Source of the DNA: Hydrogenophaga sp.
Lineage (GTDB): Bacteria; Pseudomonadota; Gammaproteobacteria; Burkholderiales; Burkholderiaceae_C
Length of the DNA stretch: 64,000 nt
Direction of reading: 5' to 3'
NCBI RefSeq assembly: GCF_018780385.1
Contig: NZ_JADMJO010000003.1
Span: 372,001 to 436,000, forward strand
Both the position numbers and the translations under genes were made by a program. This document shows, one piece after another, positions 43,273 through 53,583 of the stretch (positions within the stretch are counted from its first letter, which is position 1; each line of letters starts with the position of its first letter). The notes under the pieces are model-generated. The model saw only the letters and a program-made list of their open reading frames with translations, had not been told where the DNA came from and did no database searches.

Positions 43273-44915
43273 ATGTCAATCGCGGCGGCCGAGCCCGCCA
43301 GCTTGCGCAACTCGAACTTCTGAATCTTGCCCGTGCTGGTCTTGGGCAGTTCTCCGAACACCACCGCACGCGGCACCTTGAAGCCGGCCAGGTGTTGCTT
43401 GCAGTGCGCCACGATGGCCTCGGCCGTGGTGTCTGCACCGGCCTTCAGCTCGATGAAGGCGCACGGTGTCTCGCCCCACTTGGCGTCGGCCTTGGCCACC
43501 ACCGCGGCTGCCAGCACCGCGGGATGGCGGTAGAGCACGTCTTCCACCTCGATCGACGAGATGTTCTCACCGCCCGAGATGATGATGTCCTTGCTGCGGT
43601 CCTTGATCTTGAAGTAACCGTCGGCGTATTGCACCGCCAGGTCGCCGCTGTGGAACCAGCCGCCCTCAAAGGCCTCCGCGGTGGCCTTGGGGTTCTTGAG
43701 GTAACCCTTCATCGCGATGTTGCCCTTGAACATGATTTCCCCCATGGTCTCGCCGTCCTGCGGCACAGGCTGCAAGGTCTCGGGATCGAGCACGCGCACG
43801 TCGCGCTGCAGGTGGTAGCGCACACCCTGGCGCGCGTTGAGCCGCGCACGCTCGCCGATCTCCAGCGCATCCCAGCTCTCGTGCTTCGCACACACCGTGG
43901 CCGGGCCATAGACCTCGGTCAGACCGTACACATGGGTGAGGTCAAAGCCCATCTGCTCCATGCCTTCGATCATCGAGGCCGGGGGCGCCGCGCCCGCCAC
44001 CATGGCCTTCACGCCAGCCGGCAGCCCCACCTTCATCGCGGCTGGCGAATTGACCAACATGCCGTGCACGATGGGCGCGCCGCAGTAGTGCGTCACCCCG
44101 TGGTTGCGCATGGCATCGAAGATCGCCTGCGCTTCCACGCGGCGCAGGCACACGTTGACGCCTGCGCGCGCGGCCACCGTCCACGGAAAGCACCAGCCGT
44201 TGCAGTGAAACATGGGCAATGTCCACAGGTACACCGCGTGCTTGGGCATGTCCCACTCCATCACGTTGGACACGGCGTTCATGGCAGCACCCCGGTGGTG
44301 GTAGACCACGCCCTTGGGGTTGCCGGTGGTGCCGCTGGTGTAGTTGAGCGCGATGGCATCCCACTCATCGGCCGGCAGACTCCAGGCAAACGCCGGGTCG
44401 CCGCTGGCGAGGAAGGCTTCATAGGTGCTGCTGCCGATGCGCTCTGCTGCGCCGTTGAAGAGCACATCCTCCACGTCGATCACCAGCAAGGGCGTGGTCG
44501 CCTGGCGCATCGCCAGCGCCTTCTGCAGCGTGAGCGAGAACTCGGGATCCACGATCACCGCCTTGGCCTCGCCGTGGTCGAGCATGAAGGCAATGGCCTC
44601 CGGGTCCAACCGCGTGTTGAGCGCGTTGAGCACCGCACCCGCCATGGGCACCCCGAAATGCGCCTCCACCATGGGCGGGGTGTTGGGCAACATCACGGCC
44701 ACGGTGTCGTTCTTGCCGATACCGGCGCGCTGCAAGGCGCTGGCCAGGCGCCGGCAGCGGGCGTAGGTCTCACCCCAAGTCTGGCGCAGCTCACCATGCA
44801 CGACGGCCAGCCGCTGCGGGTAGACCTCGGCCGTGCGCTCGATGAACGAAAGCGGAGAAAAAGGCGCGAAGTTGGCCGCGGTGCGCGGGAGGTCCTCGTC
44901 AAAGATGCTGGTCAT
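43269..44915 (-). CDS. AMP-dependent acyl-CoA synthetase (medium-chain/dimethylsulfoniopropionate-ligase-like)
   Basis: Adenylate-forming enzyme of 548 residues. The P-loop-like motif YTSGTTGNPKGVVYHHRGA marks ATP binding. HVYGLTEVYGPATVC and GWFHSGDLAVQYADGYFKIKDRSKDIIISGGENISSIEVE are the A8-A10 motifs, and the catalytic Lys is in LPKTSTGKIQKFELR. The ATG at 44915 has AGGAGA upstream; the longer in-frame start runs into dnaG. It activates a fatty or short acid as acyl-CoA, but the substrate cannot be read. Its 5' end is 46 nt from the divergent dnaG. Confidence 0.92.
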   Translation of the reverse strand: MTSIFDEDLPRTAANFAPFSPLSFIERTAEVYPQRLAVVHGELRQTWGETYARCRRLASALQRAGIGKNDTVAVMLPNTPPMVEAHFGVPMAGAVLNALNTRLDPEAIAFMLDHGEAKAVIVDPEFSLTLQKALAMRQATTPLLVIDVEDVLFNGAAERIGSSTYEAFLASGDPAFAWSLPADEWDAIALNYTSGTTGNPKGVVYHHRGAAMNAVSNVMEWDMPKHAVYLWTLPMFHCNGWCFPWTVAARAGVNVCLRRVEAQAIFDAMRNHGVTHYCGAPIVHGMLVNSPAAMKVGLPAGVKAMVAGAAPPASMIEGMEQMGFDLTHVYGLTEVYGPATVCAKHESWDALEIGERARLNARQGVRYHLQRDVRVLDPETLQPVPQDGETMGEIMFKGNIAMKGYLKNPKATAEAFEGGWFHSGDLAVQYADGYFKIKDRSKDIIISGGENISSIEVEDVLYRHPAVLAAAVVAKADAKWGETPCAFIELKAGADTTAEAIVAHCKQHLAGFKVPRAVVFGELPKTSTGKIQKFELRKLAGSAAAIDI

Positions 44916-44961
44916 GGCGGTTGTCTCCTGGTGTTCTGGGGCCTTGCGAGAGAATACCCCC

Positions 44962-46926
44962 GTGGCCATCCCCCAGACCTTCATCCAGGAACTGCTCAAC
45001 CGCGTGGACGTGGTCGACGTGGTGGGTCGCTATGTGCAGCTCAAGAAGGGCGGCGCGAACCTGATGGGCCTGTGCCCGTTCCATGGCGAGAAGTCGCCGT
45101 CGTTCAGCGTCAGCCCCACCAAACAGTTCTATCACTGCTTCGGCTGCGGAGCCAACGGCAACGCCATCGGCTTCCTGATGGAGCACGCCGGCATGAGCTT
45201 CATTGAGGCGGTGAAAGACCTGGCCCAGCAAACCGGCATGCAGATCCCTGAAGATGACGCGTCGCCGCAGGACCGCGAACGCGCAGCCCAACAGCGCCAG
45301 AAACAAGTCACGCTGACCGACGTGCTGGAAAAAGCCGCGCAGGCCTACGCCAAACACCTCAAGGCCGCGCCGCGCGCAGTGGACTACCTCAAAGGCCGGG
45401 GACTGTCGGGCCAGATCGCCAAGACCTTCGGCCTGGGCTACGCGCCCGAAGGCTGGCGGGCACTCGCCAGCGTGCTCCCGGATTACCAGGATCCGCTGCT
45501 GGTCGAGTCCGGCATGGTGATCGAGCACGAGGATGAAAGAGGAGCTGACGGGCAGTCCAAACGCTACGACCGCTTCCGCGACCGCATCATGTTCCCGATC
45601 CGCAACGTCAAGGGCGAGTGCATCGGCTTTGGCGGGCGCGTGCTCGACAAGGGCGAACCCAAGTACCTGAACTCACCCGAAACGCCTGTGTTCAGCAAGG
45701 GCCGCGAACTCTACGGCCTGTTCGAAGGCCGAACCGCCATCCGCGTGGCCGGCTACGCCCTCGTCACCGAGGGCTACATGGATGTGGTCGCCCTGGCGCA
45801 ACTCGGCTTTGCCAACGCCGTGGCCACGTTGGGTACGGCGTGCACGGCCGATCACGTGCAAAAGCTCTTCCGCTTCACCGACTCGGTGGTCTTCAGCTTC
45901 GACGGCGACGGCGCCGGACGGCGCGCCGCGCGCAAGGCGCTCGACGCCGCCCTGCCCCTGGCCACCGACACGCGCAGCGTCAAGTTTCTGTTCCTGCCCG
46001 CCGAGCACGACCCCGACAGCTTCATCCGCGCCAACGGCGAGGCGGCGTTCGCCCAGTGCGTGAAAGAAGCCGTGCCGCTCTCGCGCTTCCTGATCGAAGC
46101 CGCCGGCGCCGACTGCGACCTCTCCACGGCTGAAGGCCGCGCGCGCATGGCCAGCCAGGCCCGCCCGCTCTGGGGAGCCCTGCCCGACGGCGCCCTGAAG
46201 CGCCAGTTGATCGGCGAGCTGTCCACCGGCATCGGCATCGGCAGTGCGGACCTGCTGCAGCTCTGGCAGCAAACCGGAGGCGGCTCGCGTGCGCCTCGCG
46301 CGTCTGGACATGCGCCAGCGCAACAGTCGCGCGACCCGGGTTACGACGGCGGCGCGGCATACGAATCATCTGGAAACGCATACGAGTCCAGTGGAGGCAG
46401 CAGCTTCCGCAGCGACAGCGGCAGCACCTACGGCAAGAAGGGCTACAGCAAGTGGCGCAAGGGCCCTCCCCCGCCGCCACGCATGCTGGGCACACGCCGC
46501 GCAGGTGGCAGTCGAGCTGACCGCGCCGTGGGCTTGCTGCTGGCCAATGCCCAGGCTTGGGACGGCCTCTCTGCGGACGACCACAGTCTGCTGGCCCACC
46601 TGCCCGCTCCCCACGGCGCGCTTTTCGCCTGGCTGGAGGCACAACTGCACGAGCACGGCCCGCAGCCCTGGGCCGCCCTGCGCGAAGCCCTGCGGGGACA
46701 CGAGCACGAGGCGTTTGGCTGCACGCAGGTGGAACAGGTCCCGCCCAGCGACGATCCTGCCTCTGAACTCTCCGAGCTGACCGATGTGATGAACCGCCTG
46801 CGCCGGGACGGTCTGGAAGCGCAGGCACGCCAGTTGGCCGACCGTGTGGCCGCAGGCGACCCAAGCGCCCTGGAAGACTACAAGCGCGTGAGCACACAGC
46901 TGGCTGCCCTGAAAGCCAGCGCCTGA
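44962..46926 (+). CDS. dnaG: DNA primase
   Basis: RNA primer synthase of 654 residues for replication. The zinc-binding domain is [11 protein letters not shown]...HCFGCGANG. The TOPRIM core holds [16 protein letters not shown] and [17 protein letters not shown]. The C-terminal helicase-binding domain lies at about 515-654. A Gly/Ser/Tyr/Pro-rich linker at about 440-513, with AYESSG repeated twice, joins TOPRIM to the C-domain. The start is GTG at 44962, matching [21 protein letters not shown] of homologues; ATG starts further upstream overlap the divergent synthetase. rpoD follows, the classic macromolecular-synthesis order, but rpsU is not upstream. Confidence 0.95.
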   Translation: MAIPQTFIQELLNRVDVVDVVGRYVQLKKGGANLMGLCPFHGEKSPSFSVSPTKQFYHCFGCGANGNAIGFLMEHAGMSFIEAVKDLAQQTGMQIPEDDASPQDRERAAQQRQKQVTLTDVLEKAAQAYAKHLKAAPRAVDYLKGRGLSGQIAKTFGLGYAPEGWRALASVLPDYQDPLLVESGMVIEHEDERGADGQSKRYDRFRDRIMFPIRNVKGECIGFGGRVLDKGEPKYLNSPETPVFSKGRELYGLFEGRTAIRVAGYALVTEGYMDVVALAQLGFANAVATLGTACTADHVQKLFRFTDSVVFSFDGDGAGRRAARKALDAALPLATDTRSVKFLFLPAEHDPDSFIRANGEAAFAQCVKEAVPLSRFLIEAAGADCDLSTAEGRARMASQARPLWGALPDGALKRQLIGELSTGIGIGSADLLQLWQQTGGGSRAPRASGHAPAQQSRDPGYDGGAAYESSGNAYESSGGSSFRSDSGSTYGKKGYSKWRKGPPPPPRMLGTRRAGGSRADRAVGLLLANAQAWDGLSADDHSLLAHLPAPHGALFAWLEAQLHEHGPQPWAALREALRGHEHEAFGCTQVEQVPPSDDPASELSELTDVMNRLRRDGLEAQARQLADRVAAGDPSALEDYKRVSTQLAALKASA

Positions 46927-46928
46927 GA

Positions 46929-46957
46929 CTGGCGAAATACGGGCAGCGCGGTATAAT
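46929..46957 (+). promoter_or_regulatory. Candidate sigma-70 promoter of rpoD
   Basis: Consensus TATAAT at 46952-46957 with CTGGCG at 46929-46934, a 17-nt spacer. It begins at the end of dnaG and would give an independent rpoD transcript with a long leader. Confidence 0.5.
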
Positions 46958-47120
46958 CCACGGTTTTGCACCGCAAGCGCGACAGCAGCACCTCCGGCAT
47001 CGGCCCGGCCCTTCGACAAGGGCTACATGGACACTTCTCCTGGCCACCTCAGCGACCCGACCCGGGCCTGACGGAACCCCGCAAGGACTGCACACCAAAT
47101 GTTCGCCCCAACAGCTTGCA

Positions 47121-47147
47121 GGCCCGCCCTTTCCGGCGAAAGGCGGG
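47121..47147 (+). other. Leader hairpin before rpoD
   Basis: Arms GCCCGCC(C)TTT and AAAGGCGGGC around CCGGCG form a 10-bp stem with one bulged C. There is no T-run after it, so it is not an ordinary terminator. It may be an mRNA-processing or stability element in the dnaG-rpoD transcript. Confidence 0.5.
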
Positions 47148-47249
47148 CGTTGTGCCCAACAAAATCACCGGGGTGGACCGCGTTGCGCGGCCTTCAGGCG
47201 TTTTTTGTGTGTTCTGCCGGTTCCAGTTCGACATTTTTCTGAGGTCCTC

Positions 47250-49586
<2,337 letters not shown>

Positions 49587-49605
49587 GGCGCGTCAGACAA
49601 ACAAC

Positions 49606-49636
49606 AAAAAGGGGAGCCAGCGGCTCCCCTTTTTGC
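49606..49636 (+). terminator. Rho-independent terminator after rpoD
   Basis: Thirteen-bp stem AAAAAGGGGAGCC / GGCTCCCCTTTTT with an AGC loop (49606-49634). It lies 20 nt after the rpoD stop and is nearly symmetrical. Confidence 0.92.
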
Positions 49637-49760
49637 TGGGTGCATCACGACGGCCAACGCCCGCCATCAACAAAAGATGCCAACCTGCACCGTGATCCAA
49701 ATCCCACTGGGGGCATCCAACGAGCGCCAATGACTCACCACTTTCAGTGAAAATGCCTAC

Positions 49761-52592
49761 ATGAAACAACAGACTCAGCGCTCAATCGCCCACTCCTGCG
49801 GTCTCCATTCACTGGTGCTCGCGGCGGTGCTGTGTGCCACCAATGGCTTGGTATTTGCCCAGGGCAACACCGCGGCGTCACGCTTTTACGAAGACGCGCT
49901 GCAACGTTTCGAGAAAAAGGACTACGCCGGCTCCATCATCCAGCTCAAGAACGCGGTGAAGGACAACCCGAACAACTTGCCGGTGCAACTGCTGCTGGGC
50001 AAAGCCCTGCTCGAAAACGGCGATGTGGTGGCGGCCGAAGTTGCGTTCAACGAGGCCCTGAGGCTGGGCGTCAACCGGGCCGAGGTGGTGGAGCGACTGG
50101 GCCGGTCGATGGTTGCCCAGGGCAAGCAGCTGGACATGCTCGCCCACCCAGCCTTGCAACCAGCCGGACTGTCCAACGGACTTCAACTCCAGATGCACGT
50201 GCTGCGCGCAGGCGCTCAGGCCGACTTGGGACAAATCGCGCCCGCCCTGAAGTCCATCGATGAAGCACGAAGGCTGGACAGTCGCTCGCCCGAGGTGTGG
50301 CTGGCCGAAGTGCCCATCCGCATCCGCAGCAAGAAGTTCACCGAAGCCCTGGAGGCGGTGAATCACGCGCTGAGCATCGCACCCAACATGGCCGAGGCCC
50401 ACTATCAGAAGGGCTCGATCCTGCATGTGCAGGGCGACCTGACCGGTGCGACGGCTTCCTACACCCGGGCGCTGCAGCTGGATGCCAACCATGCCGAAGC
50501 GCTGATTGCACAGATCGGCCTCCAACTGGATGCCAACCGGTTGGACGACGCGGCACGGGATGTGGTCACCTTGCAGCGTGTGGCACCCAAGGATCCCCGC
50601 GGCTCCTACTTCAAAGCCTTGCTCGCCGAACGACAGGGTCGGGTACCGGAGGCACAGACGGCTTTGCGAGAAGTGACCTCACTGCTCGATCCGGTCCCCA
50701 TGTCCTTCATGCGGTACCGCTCTCAGCTGCTCATGCTCAACGGCCTGTCCCACCACGGGCTCAACGAACCCGAAAAGGCCCGGCAGTACCTCGAGGCGTA
50801 CCTGCGCACCCAGCCCAACAGCCCGGTCACCCGACTGCTGGCGCGCATTTACCTGAGCACGGGGAGCGTGACCGAAGCGGCCAACCTGCTGGAGAACTAC
50901 CTGAAAAACCAGCCTGGCGACGGTCTGGCCAGCAACCTGCTGGGTTCGGTGTACATCGCACAGGGCAAACACGCACGGGCGGCCACCCTCATGCAGCACA
51001 CCCTCAAGTCGCAGGATTTGCCCGAGTACCGGACCACCCTCGGCATGGGTCTGCTGGGCTCGGGACAGACCGCCGGGGCTCTGACCGAACTGGAAGCCGC
51101 CTACAAGAAGGACCCCAAACAGCTGGCCGCAGCCATTGTGTTGTCGCAGCTCTACCTGCGCGAGGGCCAGCAGGCCAGGGGGCTGGCTTTGATCCAGACC
51201 CTGGTGAAGCAGCAGCCCGCCAACGCCGGCTTGCACAACCTGCTCGGCCTGGCCCAGGCTCAGAATGGCGAGGCCACGGCCGCGCGCGTCTCTTTCGAAA
51301 AAGCCGCCCAACTGTCGCCGGACTTGATCCAGGCCCAGCTCAACCTGGTGCGGCTCGACCTGGACGCCCGCGCACTTGATGCGGCAGAACAGCGACTCAC
51401 CAACCTGCTCAAGACCAACCCGCGCAACACCGACGCCCTGGCTTCCATGGCCAGAGTGGCCGATCTGCGCGGCAAGGCCACCGAAGCGCAGACCTGGCTG
51501 GAGAAGGCTCGGGACAACTCCGGCCCGCGCGAACTTCGCTGGAACCTGGCACTGGTGGACCTACACCTGCGCGCCGGCCGGCCTGAGCAGGCGCTGGCCG
51601 AAGCCAAGATTGCGCAAGGAAAATCGTCCGACAACATCACGGGCCTGCTGTTCTACAGCCGCGCACAGTTGGCCATGGGTGACGCACAAGGCGCGCGAGG
51701 CACCCTCAGCAGAGCCACCCGCCTGGCCGACTTTGACGCCGATCTGCAGGTAGAGATCGCGTCCCAGCAACTCGCGGCTCAGAATCTCGATGGCGCGTAC
51801 TACAGCCTGGACAAGGCACTCACAGGTCAACCCGACTCGATGCCCGCGCAAGTGCTCATGGCGCGGGTGGAGTTCCAACGGGGCGAGGTGGCCAAGGCCG
51901 AGCAGCGCGCGCGCAGCATCGTGCAAAAGTACCCGCGTCGCGCCATCGGCCACACGCTGATGGGCGATCTCGCCATGGCCCAGACCCGCCCAGGCCCCGC
52001 ACTGGAGGCGTTTCGCAAGGCACATGCCGTGGAGCCTTCGAGCGGCACTACCCTGCGGCTCATGCAGGCGCTGGAAACGCAGGGCGGCGACAAGGGTGCA
52101 CAAGAAGCCGCCGCACAGAGGCTCCGTCAGGCGCCCAAAGACACGGTCGTTCTCAACGCCTTGGCCAATCTGCATGCGCGGGCTGGGCGGTACGCCGATG
52201 CGGGGAGAACCTACGAGGCACTGCTGCTCCAGCAGCCACAGGACGTGGCAGCACTCAACAACCTGGCCAACGTCCAGCTGAAGCAGGGTGACAAGAGCGC
52301 CTTGCAAACCGCCGAAAAGGCCCATGGCCTGGCGCCCGCCAACGCCCTGGTGATCGACACGTTGGGATGGGCGCATCACCATTTTGGCCAGCAGGACAAG
52401 GCATTGAGCTTGCTGCGCGACGCCCGCCTGAGGGAGCCTGCCAACCCGGAGATCCGCTACCACCTGGCCAAGGTGCTGGCGCAGACCGGTCGACAGTCCG
52501 AGGCCCAGGACGAACTGCGTGAGGCGATGAAAACCGGGCGACCCTTCGAAGGCTCCAAGGAAGCGGAGCAGTTGCTGAAGACCCTGAACTGA
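49761..52592 (+). CDS. prsT: PrsT-like TPR-repeat protein of the PEP-CTERM system
   Basis: Exported protein of 943 residues built almost wholly of tetratricopeptide repeats, about 20 copies of the 34-residue helix pair. Examples are ASRFYEDALQRFEKKDYAGSIIQLKNAVKDNPNN at the N-terminus and DALASMARVADLRGKATEAQTWLEKA. The signal peptide ends near NGLVFA-QG, so this copy lacks the lipobox of typical PrsT lipoproteins. PrsT is associated with exosortase/PEP-CTERM and exopolysaccharide gene sets, and a PEP-CTERM substrate follows here. The assignment rests on repeat character, length and neighbour. No XrtA, PrsK or PrsR gene is in the window. Confidence 0.8.
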   Translation: MKQQTQRSIAHSCGLHSLVLAAVLCATNGLVFAQGNTAASRFYEDALQRFEKKDYAGSIIQLKNAVKDNPNNLPVQLLLGKALLENGDVVAAEVAFNEALRLGVNRAEVVERLGRSMVAQGKQLDMLAHPALQPAGLSNGLQLQMHVLRAGAQADLGQIAPALKSIDEARRLDSRSPEVWLAEVPIRIRSKKFTEALEAVNHALSIAPNMAEAHYQKGSILHVQGDLTGATASYTRALQLDANHAEALIAQIGLQLDANRLDDAARDVVTLQRVAPKDPRGSYFKALLAERQGRVPEAQTALREVTSLLDPVPMSFMRYRSQLLMLNGLSHHGLNEPEKARQYLEAYLRTQPNSPVTRLLARIYLSTGSVTEAANLLENYLKNQPGDGLASNLLGSVYIAQGKHARAATLMQHTLKSQDLPEYRTTLGMGLLGSGQTAGALTELEAAYKKDPKQLAAAIVLSQLYLREGQQARGLALIQTLVKQQPANAGLHNLLGLAQAQNGEATAARVSFEKAAQLSPDLIQAQLNLVRLDLDARALDAAEQRLTNLLKTNPRNTDALASMARVADLRGKATEAQTWLEKARDNSGPRELRWNLALVDLHLRAGRPEQALAEAKIAQGKSSDNITGLLFYSRAQLAMGDAQGARGTLSRATRLADFDADLQVEIASQQLAAQNLDGAYYSLDKALTGQPDSMPAQVLMARVEFQRGEVAKAEQRARSIVQKYPRRAIGHTLMGDLAMAQTRPGPALEAFRKAHAVEPSSGTTLRLMQALETQGGDKGAQEAAAQRLRQAPKDTVVLNALANLHARAGRYADAGRTYEALLLQQPQDVAALNNLANVQLKQGDKSALQTAEKAHGLAPANALVIDTLGWAHHHFGQQDKALSLLRDARLREPANPEIRYHLAKVLAQTGRQSEAQDELREAMKTGRPFEGSKEAEQLLKTLN

Positions 52593-52625
52593 CGTCGGGT
52601 TTTTTTACAGCTACTCGTAGAAAAA

Positions 52626-52635
52626 TCTTGCAAGA
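52626..52635 (+). promoter_or_regulatory. Small palindrome upstream of the sigma-54 promoter (possible activator site)
   Basis: TCTTGCAAGA, a perfect 10-nt palindrome 38 nt before the sigma-54 -24 element. Sigma-54 activators such as PrsR bind upstream sites, but they usually sit 80-150 nt upstream, so the assignment is weak. Confidence 0.25.
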
Positions 52636-52672
52636 CGATGTAACTGTTTGATTGTCCTTGTACTTGTTTGTC

Positions 52673-52688
52673 TGGCCCGATTAATGCT
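52673..52688 (+). promoter_or_regulatory. Sigma-54 (RpoN) promoter of the PEP-CTERM gene
   Basis: TGGCCCGATTAATGCT, with the invariant GG and GC separated by exactly 10 nt, as in the -24/-12 consensus TGGCACG-N4-TTGC. Transcription should start near 52699, about 35 nt before the ATG. RpoN with the PrsK/PrsR two-component system is known to drive PEP-CTERM genes in related organisms. Confidence 0.72.
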
Positions 52689-52733
52689 TTATCAAATCCA
52701 AAGTACTCCTTGAGTCTGCAAAAGGTCTTTGAC

Positions 52734-53504
52734 ATGAAACAACAAATTGCTTTTCCCTCCCCCTTTCGCGCCTTGGCTGCGGCTTGTCTGCTGACCGCAG
52801 GAGCGTCTGCGCAAGCCGCCACGAACTGGACGGCCTCGTACAGCGGGTGCGGTGACAGCGGCAACATTGTGGCTGCGGCCGGCAGTTTCGGCACCTGCGG
52901 CGGCAGTGGGGTGGACGTGCGCGCCACCTCGGTAATCGGCGGCAGCGTCACTGACGCCACCGTGAGGGCCTGGGGCGGCGGACTGGGTGTTCAAAACCAA
53001 AACGAATCCAACACGAATGGCCCGCACGCCCTGGACAATTACAACGGCTTGGACGCACTGATCTTCAAGTTCACCGAGTCAGTGTCCCTCACCAGCCTCA
53101 CACTGGGATGGAACGGCTCTGACAACGCCACCAGTCACTACAACGATTCCGACGTGTCCATCTATGCGTGGACTGGTGCATCCGCCACGCCAACGAGTTA
53201 TGCATCGTCTGTTGCCGGCTGGGTGTTGATTGGTGACTATCTCAACGTCGGCACAAAAACCGGAAACACCCAAGGTGTTGCCACCCCCGTCTTTTCGAGC
53301 TACTGGCTCGTGAGCGCGTACGGATCCAGCAACGGCAGCAGCACCGATGCATTCAAGGTCCTGTCGCTCGCCGGCACGTACTGCGGCGCCCTGTGCGCTC
53401 CTCCCGGTGGCGGAGTGCCCGAGCCCGGCTCGCTCGCTCTCATGGCGATGGGTGCCTTTGGTTTGATGGCTGCTCGTCGCCGCCAGAAGAACCAGGCGAT
53501 CTGA
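52734..53504 (+). CDS. PEP-CTERM/exosortase-sorted surface protein (XDP1-like)
   Basis: Exported protein of 256 residues. The Sec signal is ALAAACLLTAGASAQA-AT. The C-terminal sorting signal is complete: VPEPGS, a hydrophobic helix LALMAMGAFGLMA and the basic tail RRRQK. Exosortase should cut at the PEP motif and deliver the protein outside with the exopolysaccharide. The middle (ATVRAWGGGLGVQNQN, ALDNYNGLDALIFKFTESVSLTSLTLGW, SYWLVSAYG) resembles the XDP1 group of exosortase-dependent surface proteins as I recall them. Four cysteines lie in two close pairs. The ATG at 52734 follows AAAGG. The in-frame start at 52668 lies upstream of the sigma-54 transcription start and is rejected. Confidence 0.9.
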   Translation: MKQQIAFPSPFRALAAACLLTAGASAQAATNWTASYSGCGDSGNIVAAAGSFGTCGGSGVDVRATSVIGGSVTDATVRAWGGGLGVQNQNESNTNGPHALDNYNGLDALIFKFTESVSLTSLTLGWNGSDNATSHYNDSDVSIYAWTGASATPTSYASSVAGWVLIGDYLNVGTKTGNTQGVATPVFSSYWLVSAYGSSNGSSTDAFKVLSLAGTYCGALCAPPGGGVPEPGSLALMAMGAFGLMAARRRQKNQAI

Positions 53505-53530
53505 CTCCACTGGCCTTGAGCCGGTACATG

Positions 53531-53562
53531 AGAGGGAGCCCGAGTGGCTCCCTTCTTTTTTG
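53531..53562 (+). terminator. Rho-independent terminator after the PEP-CTERM gene
   Basis: Stem AGGGAGCC / GGCTCCCT with a CGAGT loop (53533-53553), followed by TCTTTTTT. It also separates this gene from the convergent histidine kinase gene. Confidence 0.85.
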
Positions 53563-53583
53563 TCTGTCGTTCGGGTGCGGCGA

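Larger units (their letters stand above)
46927..47249 (+). other. dnaG-rpoD intergenic region (323 nt, rpoD promoter and leader)
   Basis: No coding frame is supported here. It holds a TATAAT box at 46952-46957 with a weak CTGGCG -35, so rpoD has its own promoter near 46965 with a leader of about 285 nt. A strong hairpin lies at 47121-47147 with a small GTTG/CAAC dyad just after. No tRNA or known RNA gene was recognised. Confidence 0.6.

Noticed and set aside
49715-49735. Possible sigma-54 promoter before the PrsT-like gene (GG and GC 10 nt apart in GGCATCCAACGAGC)
   Set aside because: Only the GG/GC spacing fits; the -12 element lacks TTGC and the -24 element lacks TGGCAC, so chance is a better explanation.
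49637-49760. Search for a tRNA or small RNA in the gap after the rpoD terminator
   Set aside because: No cloverleaf, CCA end or further terminator was found; it appears to be only the promoter region of the PrsT-like gene.
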